A stretch of DNA of 64,000 nucleotides, taken from Streptomyces gardneri. GTDB taxonomy: Bacteria; Actinomycetota; Actinomycetes; Streptomycetales; Streptomycetaceae. Position numbers and translations under genes: made by a program. The stretch spans positions 1 through 64,000 of the forward strand of contig NZ_BJMN01000041.1 in assembly GCF_006539185.1 (NCBI RefSeq), in the 5' to 3' direction. Position 1 is the first letter of the stretch, and each line of letters begins with the position of its first letter. Positions 8,594-16,995 of this stretch are shown here, in pieces. The notes below the pieces were generated by a model. The model ran no database searches. It was not told the origin of the DNA and was given only the letters and a program-made list of their open reading frames with translations.

Positions 8594-8943
8594 ACTGGCT
8601 CCTGGTCGTGGCGGGCGCGGCCGTCGGCGCACCCTTGCGCTATCTCACCGACCGGATCGCGAAGGCCCGCTTCGGACTCGGCCTTCCCTGGGGCACGTTC
8701 GCTGTGAACGTCGTCGGCTCGTTCGTGCTCGGCCTGCTCACCGGCGTCTCCTCGGAGCGGCTGCACCTGCTGCTCGGCACCGGTCTGTGCGGCGCCCTCA
8801 CCACGTACTCCACCTTCTCGTACGAGACGCTGAAGCTGTACGAGGACGGGGCGAAGGGGTACGCGGTGCTGAACGTGGCGGGGAGCCTGGCCGTCGGACT
8901 CGGAGCCGTATGGCTGGGAGTCGAGACGGCCAGGCCGTGGTGA
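8590..8943 (+). CDS. crcB: CrcB/FluC fluoride channel subunit 2
   Basis: 117 aa from GTG 8590, overlapping subunit 1 by 4 bp, so translational coupling is likely. It has the same four-helix plan: AGAAVGAPLRYLTDR, WGTFAVNVVGSFVLGLL and GLCGALTTYSTFSYE. It is shorter than its partner and one Phe of the TTFST box is Tyr, as often seen in paired Fluc subunits. It is convergent with uricase, with 32 bp between them and no obvious terminator. Confidence 0.93.
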   Translation: MNWLLVVAGAAVGAPLRYLTDRIAKARFGLGLPWGTFAVNVVGSFVLGLLTGVSSERLHLLLGTGLCGALTTYSTFSYETLKLYEDGAKGYAVLNVAGSLAVGLGAVWLGVETARPW

Positions 8944-8975
8944 TCCCTAGGCGGTGATCTTCACGTGGTGGTGCC

Positions 8976-9893
8976 CTACGCGGTGATCCAGTCGCTGGTC
9001 GCGATCACCGGCTGCACGCCGTCACGGTGGATCGTCCCCTCGATCAGGCCGTACATCCGGTCGGCGGCGAAGTACACCTCGTTGTCGTTCTTCAGCCCGA
9101 ACGGCTCCAGGTCCACGAGGAAGTGGTGCTTGTTCGGGAGGTTGAGCCGGACCTCGTTGACCGTGGACACATGGTCGAGGACCCGGTCGGCCATCGCGTG
9201 CAGGGTCTGCTGGAGCGAGTAGCTGTACGTCTCCGCGAACGCCTCCAGCATGTGGCGCCGCACCTTGTCGTACGAGCGGTCCCAGTCGTGCTCCGCGTCC
9301 GCCGCAGCCGGGGCCGAGTTCGCCCAGCGGGCGGTCACCTTGGTGGCGAGGATCCGGTCGTACGCCTCCTGGAGCGTCGTGTACCTGTCCTTGATGAAGC
9401 CGTGGAACTCGGAGTTCGTCGAGTTCATCACCGTCAGGTCCTTCAGACCCGAGAGGACCTGGAGCCCGGTGGTCTCCGAGTAGGTGATCTGCGCGGTGCG
9501 GACCTCCTGGCCCTTGCGCACGAAGGAGTGCTGCTCCTTGCGCGTCGGTACGGAGATCCGCTCCCAGGCGTATTCCTCGATCCGGATCTGCGCCTCGTGG
9601 ATGACCGGCTGCGAGGTCACGAAGTGCCGGGCGAGGAGGATGCCGAAGGCCTCGGGGGAGTCGACGCCGTGCTCCTTGGCGAAGGCGTAGACCGTGTTCT
9701 TGGTGGTGTCGGTGGGCAGGCAGTTGCCGTTGTCACCGGTCAGATGGACGTCGCGGTACTCACCGCGCAGCGCCACCGACACGTTCAGGTCGCGGATCTC
9801 GTGCCACGCGCCGTCGTTGCCCTTGCGGGTGACCGTGACGATGCGGTTCTCGGCCTTGCCGTACTGGTTCTGTGCCAGGACGTGCTTGCTCAT
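8976..9893 (-). CDS. uox: Urate oxidase (uricase)
   Basis: 305 aa, the usual uricase length. Oxidises urate to 5-hydroxyisourate with O2, without a cofactor, in purine catabolism. The catalytic set is visible: Lys13 in QYGKAENRIV, Thr61 in PTDTTKNTVYAFAK, and the His in NLPNKHHFLVDL near residue 258. Both tunnelling-fold repeats are complete (LTVMNSTNSEFHGF; RYTTLQEAYDR). Start ATG 9893 has GCAGGAG 11 nt upstream, a rather long spacing. The usual pathway partners (HIU hydrolase, OHCU decarboxylase) are not adjacent. The 248 bp before the next gene (to 10141) hold only a short duplicated GCGACCGGTG. Confidence 0.97.
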   Translation of the reverse strand: MSKHVLAQNQYGKAENRIVTVTRKGNDGAWHEIRDLNVSVALRGEYRDVHLTGDNGNCLPTDTTKNTVYAFAKEHGVDSPEAFGILLARHFVTSQPVIHEAQIRIEEYAWERISVPTRKEQHSFVRKGQEVRTAQITYSETTGLQVLSGLKDLTVMNSTNSEFHGFIKDRYTTLQEAYDRILATKVTARWANSAPAAADAEHDWDRSYDKVRRHMLEAFAETYSYSLQQTLHAMADRVLDHVSTVNEVRLNLPNKHHFLVDLEPFGLKNDNEVYFAADRMYGLIEGTIHRDGVQPVIATSDWITA

Positions 9894-10141
9894 GTGCTGC
9901 TCAGCTCCTGCGGGTACGCGGATACGGATATCCCGTACGCCCGGCGTCCGGCGAACCGTCGTCCCGAAGGTCCGCCCCCCGCCGTCCGGCCCGTGAACGG
10001 CGGACCGCCCCGGGACTGACGAGCATCCCGGTCCGTAGGTGGTGTCGGCACGAATGTATGTGCAGTCCCGGTGGCTGGCAATGGCGAGGTGGCCGGCGCC
10101 GGCGACCGGTGGCGACCGGTGGCGGCGGGGCGGCGCGCGGG

Positions 10142-11290
10142 TCAGCGCGTGGGGAACACCTCCGTCTCCGCCACCGTCAGCCCCTTGGTCCACCAGTGGT
10201 CGAAGCGCCGGTAGACCAGCGGATCCCGGCCCGCCAGGAACGAGCCGAGCGCCTCGGCCTCCCCGGCCAGCTCCGCCCAGACGCCCGCCGGGAGCGGCCG
10301 GAACGCCGAGGCCTCGATCCCGCCGTCGACGGGCCGCCAGACCCCGGCGACGTACCCGTCGACGAGCAGCGTCGGCAGGACGTCGCCGTTCACGCGGATC
10401 ACCGATTTGCGGTACTCGGGCGGGATGACGCGGCCGCGGTCCGCGTACGCCAGCAGGATGCTGTCCCACATGGCCATCAGCCGGGGCGGGGCGGGCACGT
10501 CCCCGTCGGGCCTGGCGGCCCCGGGCACGTCGTACAGGATCGTTCCCTCAGGTCCCTCCAGGACGTCGATGCGGCCGTCGAGCGCCGCCAACGCCTTGCG
10601 CACCCGGCCCCGCTGCGTCATCGAGAACTGCGCGATGTCCGCCACCGACGCCGGCCCGAAGCCCTCCAGATAGCGCCGGACGAGCTCCGCGAGGCCCGCG
10701 GCGACCGCGTCCGGATCGGTGCGCTCCGGCAGTTCGTCCGCCGTGACGAAGGACTGCGCCGTGCCGTACGACCACGGCGGCCCCGTCGGGGCGTGCCACA
10801 GCGGCGCGTACTGCCGGATCAGACGCCAGGCCACGGACTCCACGGGACCGCCGCGGTCCACTTCGAGACGGCTCAGCATCTCGGCGCCGGACCGCGCCCG
10901 CTCGGCGTACGCGAGGAGCCCGGGCAGCAGCGCGTCGGCGTCGGCCGGGGTGAACCCGGCCGCCCTGAACCGGTGGTCGCCGAGCCGCGAACCGCGCAGC
11001 GTCGGCTCCATGCCCTCCCGGAACGCCCGGTAGTCCTCGACGTGCACCAGGTGCAGCGTGAGCCGCATCAGCGTGGACCGCACCGCCCGGAACCCTTCCA
11101 CCGCCCCGTCGAGCAGGCTCGGTTCGAAGCCCGCGACACGGTTCCACAGCGCCACGTACGGCGAACCGGGCAGCTGCGCCTGGAGGGCGACGACCCGCCG
11201 CAGGGCCTCCTCGACATCGACCGGAGCCCTTTCGAGGAGCAACTGGCGTGCGAGGGTTGAGCGGTTGAGGGAGCGCGCGGTGATCACCAT
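10142..11290 (-). CDS. Winged-helix DNA-binding protein of the AlkZ/YcaQ-like family
   Basis: 382 aa from ATG 11290. It fits the HTH_42 family (winged helix DNA-binding domain), including the QAQ motif at 37-39 (VVALQAQLPGSPYVALWNR). In Streptomyces AlkZ this motif lies in the active site of a glycosylase that unhooks DNA crosslinks, though distant family members have not been shown to be glycosylases. The central DIAQFSMTQRGRVRKAL segment is a likely winged helix, and the C-terminus has the typical VNGDVLPTLLVDGYVAGVW strand-turn-strand. Divergent from the DUF2079 gene with only 48 bp between. No metabolite cluster adjoins, so a housekeeping alkylation-repair or regulatory role is more likely than self-resistance. 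Confidence 0.82.
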   Translation of the reverse strand: MVITARSLNRSTLARQLLLERAPVDVEEALRRVVALQAQLPGSPYVALWNRVAGFEPSLLDGAVEGFRAVRSTLMRLTLHLVHVEDYRAFREGMEPTLRGSRLGDHRFRAAGFTPADADALLPGLLAYAERARSGAEMLSRLEVDRGGPVESVAWRLIRQYAPLWHAPTGPPWSYGTAQSFVTADELPERTDPDAVAAGLAELVRRYLEGFGPASVADIAQFSMTQRGRVRKALAALDGRIDVLEGPEGTILYDVPGAARPDGDVPAPPRLMAMWDSILLAYADRGRVIPPEYRKSVIRVNGDVLPTLLVDGYVAGVWRPVDGGIEASAFRPLPAGVWAELAGEAEALGSFLAGRDPLVYRRFDHWWTKGLTVAETEVFPTR

Positions 11291-11338
11291 GGGCCGATTC
11301 TCGCGCCCGGCCGAGCGGAACACGTAGCGTCCCCCTTC

Positions 11339-12970
11339 ATGGGATCGACCACGACCACGACGACGACCGCGCCCTCGGCACATATACGGACGCCGGAGCC
11401 GCCTCCGTCCCGCTCGGCGTCTCCGGCCCCGTCTCCCTCTCCGTTCCGGCTTGGTCGGGGCGCGGCCCTCACCCTGCTCTGCTTCCTCGTCTGCTTCGGC
11501 CTCGGGATGCAGTCCTGGACGGCCCTGCGGCTCACGGGCTTCGACCTCGGGATCTTCGACCAGGCCGTGCGCGCGTACGCGCACTTCGAGCTGCCGAGGT
11601 CGCCGATCAAGAACGTGCACCACGAGTTCCCGCCCGGCTTCTCGCTGCTGGGCGACCACTTCACGCCGGTGCTCGCGCTCCTCGCGCCCCTGTACTGGGT
11701 GTGGGACGACCCGCGGGTCCTCCTCTTCGCCCAGGCCGCGCTGTTCGCGGTCGGGGTGCCGGTGGTCCGGCGCATCGCGCGGCACTGCTTCGCGGGCGCC
11801 GACCCGCTGGTCGTGCGCCGGGCCGCCGACCTGGGCGGGCTGGTGTACGCGGTGGGCTGGCCGCTCCTCAACTCCTCCTACAACGGCTTCCACGAGGTGG
11901 CCTTCGCGGTGCCGTTCACCCTCCTGATGCTGGAGCGGGGACTCGCCCGCCGGTACGGGGCGGCGGCCTGCTGGGCGCTTCTGCTGTGCGCGACGAAGGA
12001 GGACATGGGGCTGGTGGCCGGTGCGTTCGGCCTGGTCCTGGCGGTACGGGCGCACCGCGCGGGTGACCGGACGGGCCGGGCGGCGGGCGTCGCGCTGGCC
12101 CTCGTGGGCCCCCTGGTCTCCGCCCTCGCGATCACCTGGTTCCTGCCCGCGATGGGCGGCCCGGAGGGCTACTACTGGTCGTACGGCAGCCTCGGCGCCG
12201 ACCCGGGTGCGGCGCTGACCCACGTCCTCACGGCCCCGTGGGTGCTGCTCCAGGTCTCCGTCACCCCCTTCGTCAAGGTCGCGATGCTGGCCTGGATCCT
12301 GGGCACCCTGGCCCTGCTGCCGCTCGGCTCGCCGACCTTCCTCCTCGCCGTGCCCCTCCTCGCGGAGCGGGTCCTCTCCGACAACCCGAACCACTGGCCG
12401 GTGATCAACCACTACGACGCGTTCCTGTGGCCGATCCTCGTCACGGCGTCCCTGGAGACCCTCGCCCGCCTTCACCGGAACCGCCGTACGGCGGCGCGGC
12501 GGTGGGCGCTCACCGCGCTCGTCCTCTCCTCGGCGGCGGCCGTCGTCCTCGGCCTCGGGCTCCTCGTCCGCCCGGACTTCTGGACGCCCAGCCCGGACAA
12601 GCGCCCGCTCGCCACGGCGGCGGAACAGATCCCGGACGGGGCGACGGTGGAGGCGGACAACACCATCGCCCCCCGCCTGACGGCCCGTACGCACGTGGTC
12701 ATCGCCGACGCGGTGCCACGGGGCGCGGACTGGGTCCTCCTGCGGGTGGAGAACAGGACGTTCCCCTTCGCCTCGACGGACGACCAGGCGGCGCGGGCCG
12801 AACTCCTCCTGGCCCACGGCTACACGGAGGTCTGGCGTCAGGACGGCACGGTCCTGCTCCACCGCACCACGCGGACCCCGATCCCGGGCATGCGCGTCCC
12901 GGGCCCGGACAGCACCCCGGTCCGCGAGGCCGTCCCGGAGGACGTGGGCGCGAACCTGCTGCTGCGCTGA
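11339..12970 (+). CDS. DUF2079 polytopic membrane protein
   Basis: 543 aa from ATG 11339 with a Thr-rich start (MGSTTTTTTTAPS). About ten hydrophobic segments, the first at ~42-62. Diagnostic DUF2079 features include GFDLGIFDQAVRAY, GDHFTPVLALLAPLYW, SSYNGFHEVAFAVPF, a conserved KEDMGL and NHWPVINHYDAFLWP. The family resembles GT-C glycosyltransferases with acidic residues in the first external loop, so a lipid-linked sugar transferase is conceivable, but no activity is established. The C-terminal ~130 residues form an extracytoplasmic domain (ATVEADNTIAPRLTARTHV). No operon partner. Confidence 0.87.
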   Translation: MGSTTTTTTTAPSAHIRTPEPPPSRSASPAPSPSPFRLGRGAALTLLCFLVCFGLGMQSWTALRLTGFDLGIFDQAVRAYAHFELPRSPIKNVHHEFPPGFSLLGDHFTPVLALLAPLYWVWDDPRVLLFAQAALFAVGVPVVRRIARHCFAGADPLVVRRAADLGGLVYAVGWPLLNSSYNGFHEVAFAVPFTLLMLERGLARRYGAAACWALLLCATKEDMGLVAGAFGLVLAVRAHRAGDRTGRAAGVALALVGPLVSALAITWFLPAMGGPEGYYWSYGSLGADPGAALTHVLTAPWVLLQVSVTPFVKVAMLAWILGTLALLPLGSPTFLLAVPLLAERVLSDNPNHWPVINHYDAFLWPILVTASLETLARLHRNRRTAARRWALTALVLSSAAAVVLGLGLLVRPDFWTPSPDKRPLATAAEQIPDGATVEADNTIAPRLTARTHVVIADAVPRGADWVLLRVENRTFPFASTDDQAARAELLLAHGYTEVWRQDGTVLLHRTTRTPIPGMRVPGPDSTPVREAVPEDVGANLLLR

Positions 12971-12989
12971 GCGGAGCGCGGCGCCGCCG

Positions 12990-13044
12990 GTTCACCGGCT
13001 CCACGCCCCGGTGTCACGCGAGCCTCACCCGGCCCTCACCCGGC
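12990..13044 (+). promoter_or_regulatory. PHO-box-like array (11-bp phased TCAC repeats)
   Basis: TCAC cores occur at 12992, 13014, 13025 and 13036, all on one 11-bp register (the unit at 13003 is degenerate). The last two units, 13023-13033 and 13034-13044, are identical: CCTCACCCGGC. Streptomyces PhoP binds direct 11-bp repeats of the type GKTCAYYYRSS. The array ends 18 bp before the ATG of the secreted CYTH-like gene. PhoP control is inference from this geometry. Confidence 0.6.
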
Positions 13045-13062
13045 CTCGTGACGATCACCGGC

Positions 13063-13929
13063 ATGACCTTCACCTTCCGGGCCACGCGCCCGGCCGCCGG
13101 CGGTACCGCCCTCGCCCTCGCCGTCGCCGTCGCGCTCCTCGCCCCGACCTCGCCGGCGTACGCCGCCGCCAACGCCGTACCGACGTACGAGGTGAAGATC
13201 AACCTCACCGCGGCGGCGCTCGACTCGGCCCACGCCCCGAGCGCGGCGGTCAAGTCGGCCTTCGGGATCACCGGTTCGGCCAAGGCTCGTTCGTACAGCT
13301 ACTACGACACGGACGGCCTGGCCCTCGACGCCGCCGGGTGGAGCGTCCGCCTCCGACACAAGAGCGGGTCCTCGTTCGAGGAGACGTACAAGAAGCGGTT
13401 CCCCGTCACCGGCGGGGACATCGACGCCGCCCTCACCGCGGCCAACGCCGCCGGTTTCGACAGCGGCGACACCAACTACGAGGCCGAGATCGACTGGGGC
13501 TACGCCAAGCAGACCCTCAGCTTCAGCACCGAGAAGAGCCACAGCGCGAGCGGCTACTCGGGCACGGCGATGCCGACGAGCACGACCGGCCGCACCTGGC
13601 TCGTCAACGACATCCCCGGCAAGCTGGAGGACTGGGGCAGCGCCGACTGGGGCAAGAACACGCTCCAGGCCTCCCGCGCCCACGGCCCGGTGACCGCGAA
13701 GGTGTACGGCGGCGCCTGGGGCCCCTCGGACGACGCGAGCATCGAGGTGCTGCCGGTCGTCGGAGCGGGCGGCACGGGTACGGAGTACGTCGTCGAGCTG
13801 TCGTTCAAGACCGACTCGTACGCCGACGCGGCCGAGCTGCACGAGGACGCCATCGCGCTCGCGGAGACGAACGGCTGGCTCCACCACGGCGACATCCTCA
13901 AGACGCAGCTGATCCTCGACCGCTACTGA
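13063..13929 (+). CDS. Secreted CYTH-fold-like protein
   Basis: 288 aa from ATG 13063. Signal peptide with hydrophobic core LALAVAVALLAPTSPA and likely cleavage at AYA-AAN near residue 34. The mature part shows the CYTH pattern: TYEVKINL as first strand (an ExExK-type motif with Thr in place of the first Glu), YYDTDGLALDAAGWSVRLRHK (the classical YxDT...L...G..LR.R strand pair), ETYKKR, YEAEIDW and a late VVELSFKTD strand. CYTH enzymes act on triphosphates (tripolyphosphate, thiamine triphosphate) using metal; secreted members are uncommon and not well characterised. The PHO-box-like array upstream suggests extracellular poly- or triphosphate hydrolysis as a working idea. The phytase-like gene follows. 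Confidence 0.72.
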   Translation: MTFTFRATRPAAGGTALALAVAVALLAPTSPAYAAANAVPTYEVKINLTAAALDSAHAPSAAVKSAFGITGSAKARSYSYYDTDGLALDAAGWSVRLRHKSGSSFEETYKKRFPVTGGDIDAALTAANAAGFDSGDTNYEAEIDWGYAKQTLSFSTEKSHSASGYSGTAMPTSTTGRTWLVNDIPGKLEDWGSADWGKNTLQASRAHGPVTAKVYGGAWGPSDDASIEVLPVVGAGGTGTEYVVELSFKTDSYADAAELHEDAIALAETNGWLHHGDILKTQLILDRY

Positions 13930-13955
13930 TCACCCCCCGGCCGCAGGAGACGCGC

Positions 13956-13977
13956 GTTCACCCAGGGCTCACCGGTA
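13956..13977 (+). promoter_or_regulatory. PHO-box-like direct repeat before the phytase-like gene
   Basis: GTTCACCCAGG (13956-13966) fits the 11-bp Streptomyces PHO repeat consensus at every position and is followed directly by GCTCACCGGTA (13967-13977). The pair lies 86 bp before the TTG start at 14064; a further single GCTCACCCGCC begins at 14030. PhoP binding is inferred. Confidence 0.6.
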
Positions 13978-14063
13978 CGTCGTGAGCGCGTGGCCGGGCG
14001 TTGCGCGCGGAACCGCACGATGGGCCCGCGCTCACCCGCCCGTACGTGTCCAAGGAGTTCAGA

Positions 14064-15401
14064 TTGAATCCGCGTCTCCTGCGCCGGCCCGCCGCCGTGG
14101 TGCTTCCCGTCTCCGCCGCACTCGCGCTCTCGGTGGTGGTGGGGACGGCCGACGCGACCCCGGCGCACCACGGCTCCACCGCGCGGGTCGTCTCCACCTC
14201 GACCCTGCCCGACATCCCGCTCGCCGCGTTCAGCAACAAGCTGCTGCCCGGCAGCGTCGGCGACGACCGGGGCGTCGACCTCGGCGGAATCGGCAGTGAC
14301 CTGTACCCGGCGGAACGGCCCGGCGAGTACTGGACGGTCACCGACCGCGGCCCCAACGGCCAGATAGCCGTCGGCAAGGACAAGCGCCGGACGTTCCCGG
14401 TGCCCGGCTTCGACCCGGCCATCGTGAAGATCCGCGCGGTCGGCGGCCGCGTCCAGGTCCTGAAGTCCCTCCCCCTCACCACGGCGTCCGGCGCCCCCGT
14501 GACCGGCCTGCCCAACCAGGCCGGCCGCGACGAGGCCCCGTACACGTACGACGCCTCCACCCCGCTCGCGTACGACCCGAACGGCCTGGACACCGAGGGC
14601 ATCGTGCGGGACCGGGACGGCAGCTTCTGGCTCGTGGACGAGTACGGCCCCTCGCTCGTGCACGTCTCCGCGAAGGGCCGGGTCCTCGCCCGCCACGTCC
14701 CCGAGGGCCTCGGCCTCACCGGCGCCGACTACCCGGTGATCGAGTCACTCCCGTCGATCTTCCTCCAGCGCAAGATCAACCGCGGCTTCGAGGGCCTCGC
14801 GCTGCTCCCCGGCGGCGATCTGGTCATGGCCCTGCAGAGCCCGCTGCTCAACCCCGACAAGGCCACCGGCGAGAACTCCCGCACCACACGCCTGCTGCGC
14901 TTCTCCCCCCGCCAGAACCGCGTCACCGCCGAGTACGCGTACCGCTTCGACCCGGTCGAGGTCGTCGAGCCCGGCCAGACCAAGACCTCCGAGCTCAAGA
15001 TCTCCGCCCTGGTCGCGCTGGGCGGCGACCGCCTCCTCGTCCAGGAGCGCACGGACAAGGCCTCCCGCGTGTACGAGGTCCGCCTCCGCCGCGGCTCCGA
15101 CATCCTCGGCACCACCTGGGACACCCCGGCGACCCCCACCCTGGAGCAGCTCGACGACGAGGCCGCGAAGACCGCCCCGGTCCTCGCCAAGCGCCTGGTC
15201 CTCGACCTGAACACCGTCGAAGGCGTCCCCGGCAAGATCGAGGGCATCGCCCTGGAAGGCCGCTCGACCCTCGTCCTGCTCAACGACAACGACTTCGGGA
15301 TGACGGACGGCCCCGCCGCCTTCGACGCGGCCGGCCGCCTGGTCGACAGCGGCGTGGAGACGACCCTCGTCCGCGTGCGCCTGCCCCGACCCGTCCGCTG
15401 A
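14064..15401 (+). CDS. Secreted esterase-like/phytase-family protein
   Basis: 445 aa. Start decided by AAGGAG 6 nt upstream of TTG 14064 (MNPRLLRRPAA); an in-frame GTG at 14046 lacks such a site. Sec signal peptide with cleavage near ADA-TPA (residues ~30). The mature protein fits the 'esterase-like activity of phytase' beta-propeller family (PF13449): DDRGVDLGGIGSDLYP, YWTVTDRGPNGQ, GLDTEGIVRDRDGSFWLVDEYGP, NRGFEGLALLPGG, GKIEGIALEG and a final LLNDNDFGMTDGP. Asp/Glu-rich loops suggest Ca-dependent hydrolysis of phosphoesters, but most members are untested. With the PHO-box-like repeats and the CYTH-like neighbour it looks like part of a phosphate-scavenging pair. Confidence 0.85.
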   Translation: MNPRLLRRPAAVVLPVSAALALSVVVGTADATPAHHGSTARVVSTSTLPDIPLAAFSNKLLPGSVGDDRGVDLGGIGSDLYPAERPGEYWTVTDRGPNGQIAVGKDKRRTFPVPGFDPAIVKIRAVGGRVQVLKSLPLTTASGAPVTGLPNQAGRDEAPYTYDASTPLAYDPNGLDTEGIVRDRDGSFWLVDEYGPSLVHVSAKGRVLARHVPEGLGLTGADYPVIESLPSIFLQRKINRGFEGLALLPGGDLVMALQSPLLNPDKATGENSRTTRLLRFSPRQNRVTAEYAYRFDPVEVVEPGQTKTSELKISALVALGGDRLLVQERTDKASRVYEVRLRRGSDILGTTWDTPATPTLEQLDDEAAKTAPVLAKRLVLDLNTVEGVPGKIEGIALEGRSTLVLLNDNDFGMTDGPAAFDAAGRLVDSGVETTLVRVRLPRPVR

Positions 15402-15521
15402 CGGCACCGTCACGCTCCACCGCCACACCTCCGCCCGACCCCCTGTACGGCGGCCCGCCGGGTGACCGGTGAGGGATCGGATCGTTGCCCGGTCGTCGAC
15501 GACGACATGTGGAGGTGTGCG

Positions 15522-16358
15522 GTGAGCGGACGACGGACGAGCACGACCGGGGGCGGGCTGATCCTGGGCGACATCGGAGACGTACGGAGGGCGGCCGAAG
15601 CGCTGGGCGAAGGCGCCGCCGTGGCGCACGGCTTCGGCAACTTCTACGCGCTGACGGCCCGCGCCGACCGGGAGGTCGTCGAGCGCGTCAACCGGATGAA
15701 GGGCCGCCCGGCCGGTCAGGTCGGCAGTGTCACGACCGTCCGCGAGCACGTGGGATCCGTCTTCGACTGGACCCGGCTGCCGTCCGAGCTTCCGCGCCGG
15801 CAGGTCGAGGACCTCGTGGAGGAGCTGTTCGTGCTCGGGCCGTTCGGCTTCCGGGGGCCCGCCTCGGCCCGTATCCCTCCCCATCTGTCGGCCGTCCAGG
15901 ACGGCGTGACCACCGTGCAGCTGATCGGCCCCGGCTACCGCTGCCCGTCCAACGCCTTCCTCGCCGAGGCCCTCGACCGCACCGGCGCCGGATTCCTCTC
16001 CATCACCTCGGTGAACCGTTCCCGCCATCGGACCGGGGCGGAGCACGAACCGGCCCACTGGCGCGCCGAGGGCGTGAGCACGGACTTCGGCCACGAGCCG
16101 GACGTCCGGATCCTCGCCCATGACGACGAGGCCGCCGCCCGCCGCCGCCACCCGCACCACGGGGCGATGTCGACGACGGTGCTGTCCTTCCACCGCACCG
16201 CCGGCTTCGGCCGCTCGGGCCTGCCCGCGCTGACCCTCGAACGGCACGGTTCGCTCTCGGTCGACCACACCCGCGCCGTTGCCGCGAACCACGGATTTGC
16301 CCTCACGGTCCCCCCGCAGGCCGAACGCAGGCTGCCCGCCCGCACGTACGCCGACTGA
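15522..16358 (+). CDS. Stand-alone YrdC/Sua5-like domain protein
   Basis: 278 aa from GTG 15522, chosen because GGAGG sits 6 nt upstream; an ATG at 15507 precedes that site. After LILGDIGDVRRAAEALGEG the protein shows a YrdC-like pattern: AHGFGNFYALTARADREVVERVNRMKGRPAGQVGSVT, the Lys/Arg-rich nucleotide-binding strand of threonylcarbamoyl-AMP synthases, then VQLIGPGYRCPSNAFLAEAL and GFLSITSVNRS. Housekeeping TsaC is usually elsewhere and more canonical, so this may be a specialised paralogue. His-rich DDEAAARRRHPHHG near 220 is unusual. No close functional neighbours. Confidence 0.6.
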   Translation: MSGRRTSTTGGGLILGDIGDVRRAAEALGEGAAVAHGFGNFYALTARADREVVERVNRMKGRPAGQVGSVTTVREHVGSVFDWTRLPSELPRRQVEDLVEELFVLGPFGFRGPASARIPPHLSAVQDGVTTVQLIGPGYRCPSNAFLAEALDRTGAGFLSITSVNRSRHRTGAEHEPAHWRAEGVSTDFGHEPDVRILAHDDEAAARRRHPHHGAMSTTVLSFHRTAGFGRSGLPALTLERHGSLSVDHTRAVAANHGFALTVPPQAERRLPARTYAD

Positions 16359-16430
16359 ACGCGGGCACGTACGCCGACCGACGCCGAGGCCGCCCTTCCC
16401 CGGGGCCGGGTGGGCGCCCTTGGGGCGGAG

Positions 16431-16883
16431 CTACTCCGGCAGAGGGCGGTCGTCGATGACGTGCTTCATGACGAGGGTGGAGGTCAGGCGCTGGACCCCG
16501 GGCAGCCGGGCGAGCTGCCGGTCGTACAGCTCCTGGAAGGCGGCCAGGTCGGCGGTCGCGACCCGCAGGAGGTAGTCGGGCTCGCCGAACAGGCGCTGGG
16601 CCTGCAGCACGTGCGGGACGGCGGAGACGGCCTCTTCGAAGGCGGTGACCGTGTCGGCGTCCTCCCAGCGCAGGGTCGCGAAGACGAGAGCCTCGAAGTT
16701 CAGGCCGACGGCGGCCGGATCGACGACGGCGCGGTAGCCGCGGATGGCGCCTTCGCGCTCGAGGTCGCGCAGTCGGCGATGGCAGGGCGAGACGCTGAGC
16801 TGCACCCGGGCGGCCAGCTCGGTGATCGTCAGGCGGCCGTCGAGCTGCAGCTCGGTAAGAATCTTCCGGTCCATGGCGTCCAT
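16431..16883 (-). CDS. Lrp/AsnC-family transcriptional regulator
   Basis: 150 aa, normal Lrp size. N-terminal helix-turn-helix (MDRKILTELQLDGRLTITEL and LSVSPCHRRLRDLEREGAI), then the RAM ligand-binding domain (FATLRWEDADTVTAFEEAV, LFGEPDYLLRVATADLAAF). The GxPDYLLRV strand is where Lrp proteins sense amino acids between subunits. Divergent from a LysE-type exporter 112 bp away, a standard arrangement in which the regulator controls amino-acid efflux. A perfect ATCGCGCGAT palindrome (16903-16912) lies in the shared region. Start is ATG 16883; ATG 16874 is possible. Confidence 0.94.
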   Translation of the reverse strand: MDAMDRKILTELQLDGRLTITELAARVQLSVSPCHRRLRDLEREGAIRGYRAVVDPAAVGLNFEALVFATLRWEDADTVTAFEEAVSAVPHVLQAQRLFGEPDYLLRVATADLAAFQELYDRQLARLPGVQRLTSTLVMKHVIDDRPLPE

Positions 16884-16902
16884 GGAGAAGATTCTCCCTC
16901 AC

Positions 16903-16912
16903 ATCGCGCGAT
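16903..16912. promoter_or_regulatory. 10-bp palindrome between lrp-like and lysE-like genes
   Basis: ATCGCGCGAT is self-complementary and lies 20 bp before the Lrp start and about 80 bp before the exporter start. Lrp sites are often loose palindromes, so an autoregulatory operator is plausible, but a 10-mer can occur by chance in GC-rich DNA. Confidence 0.35.
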
Positions 16913-16995
16913 CATGGGGTAAAGACGCAAACACCTTCGGGCCCATCCGACCTAGCCTTCCCTCCGTAAGAAGAGAGTGCGAGAGGGAACCATCG

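Noticed and set aside
10100..10125. Duplicated GCGACCGGTG between uricase and the AlkZ-like gene
   Set aside because: Two adjacent copies in a GC-rich spacer downstream of a gene end; too short and poorly placed to support a regulatory claim.
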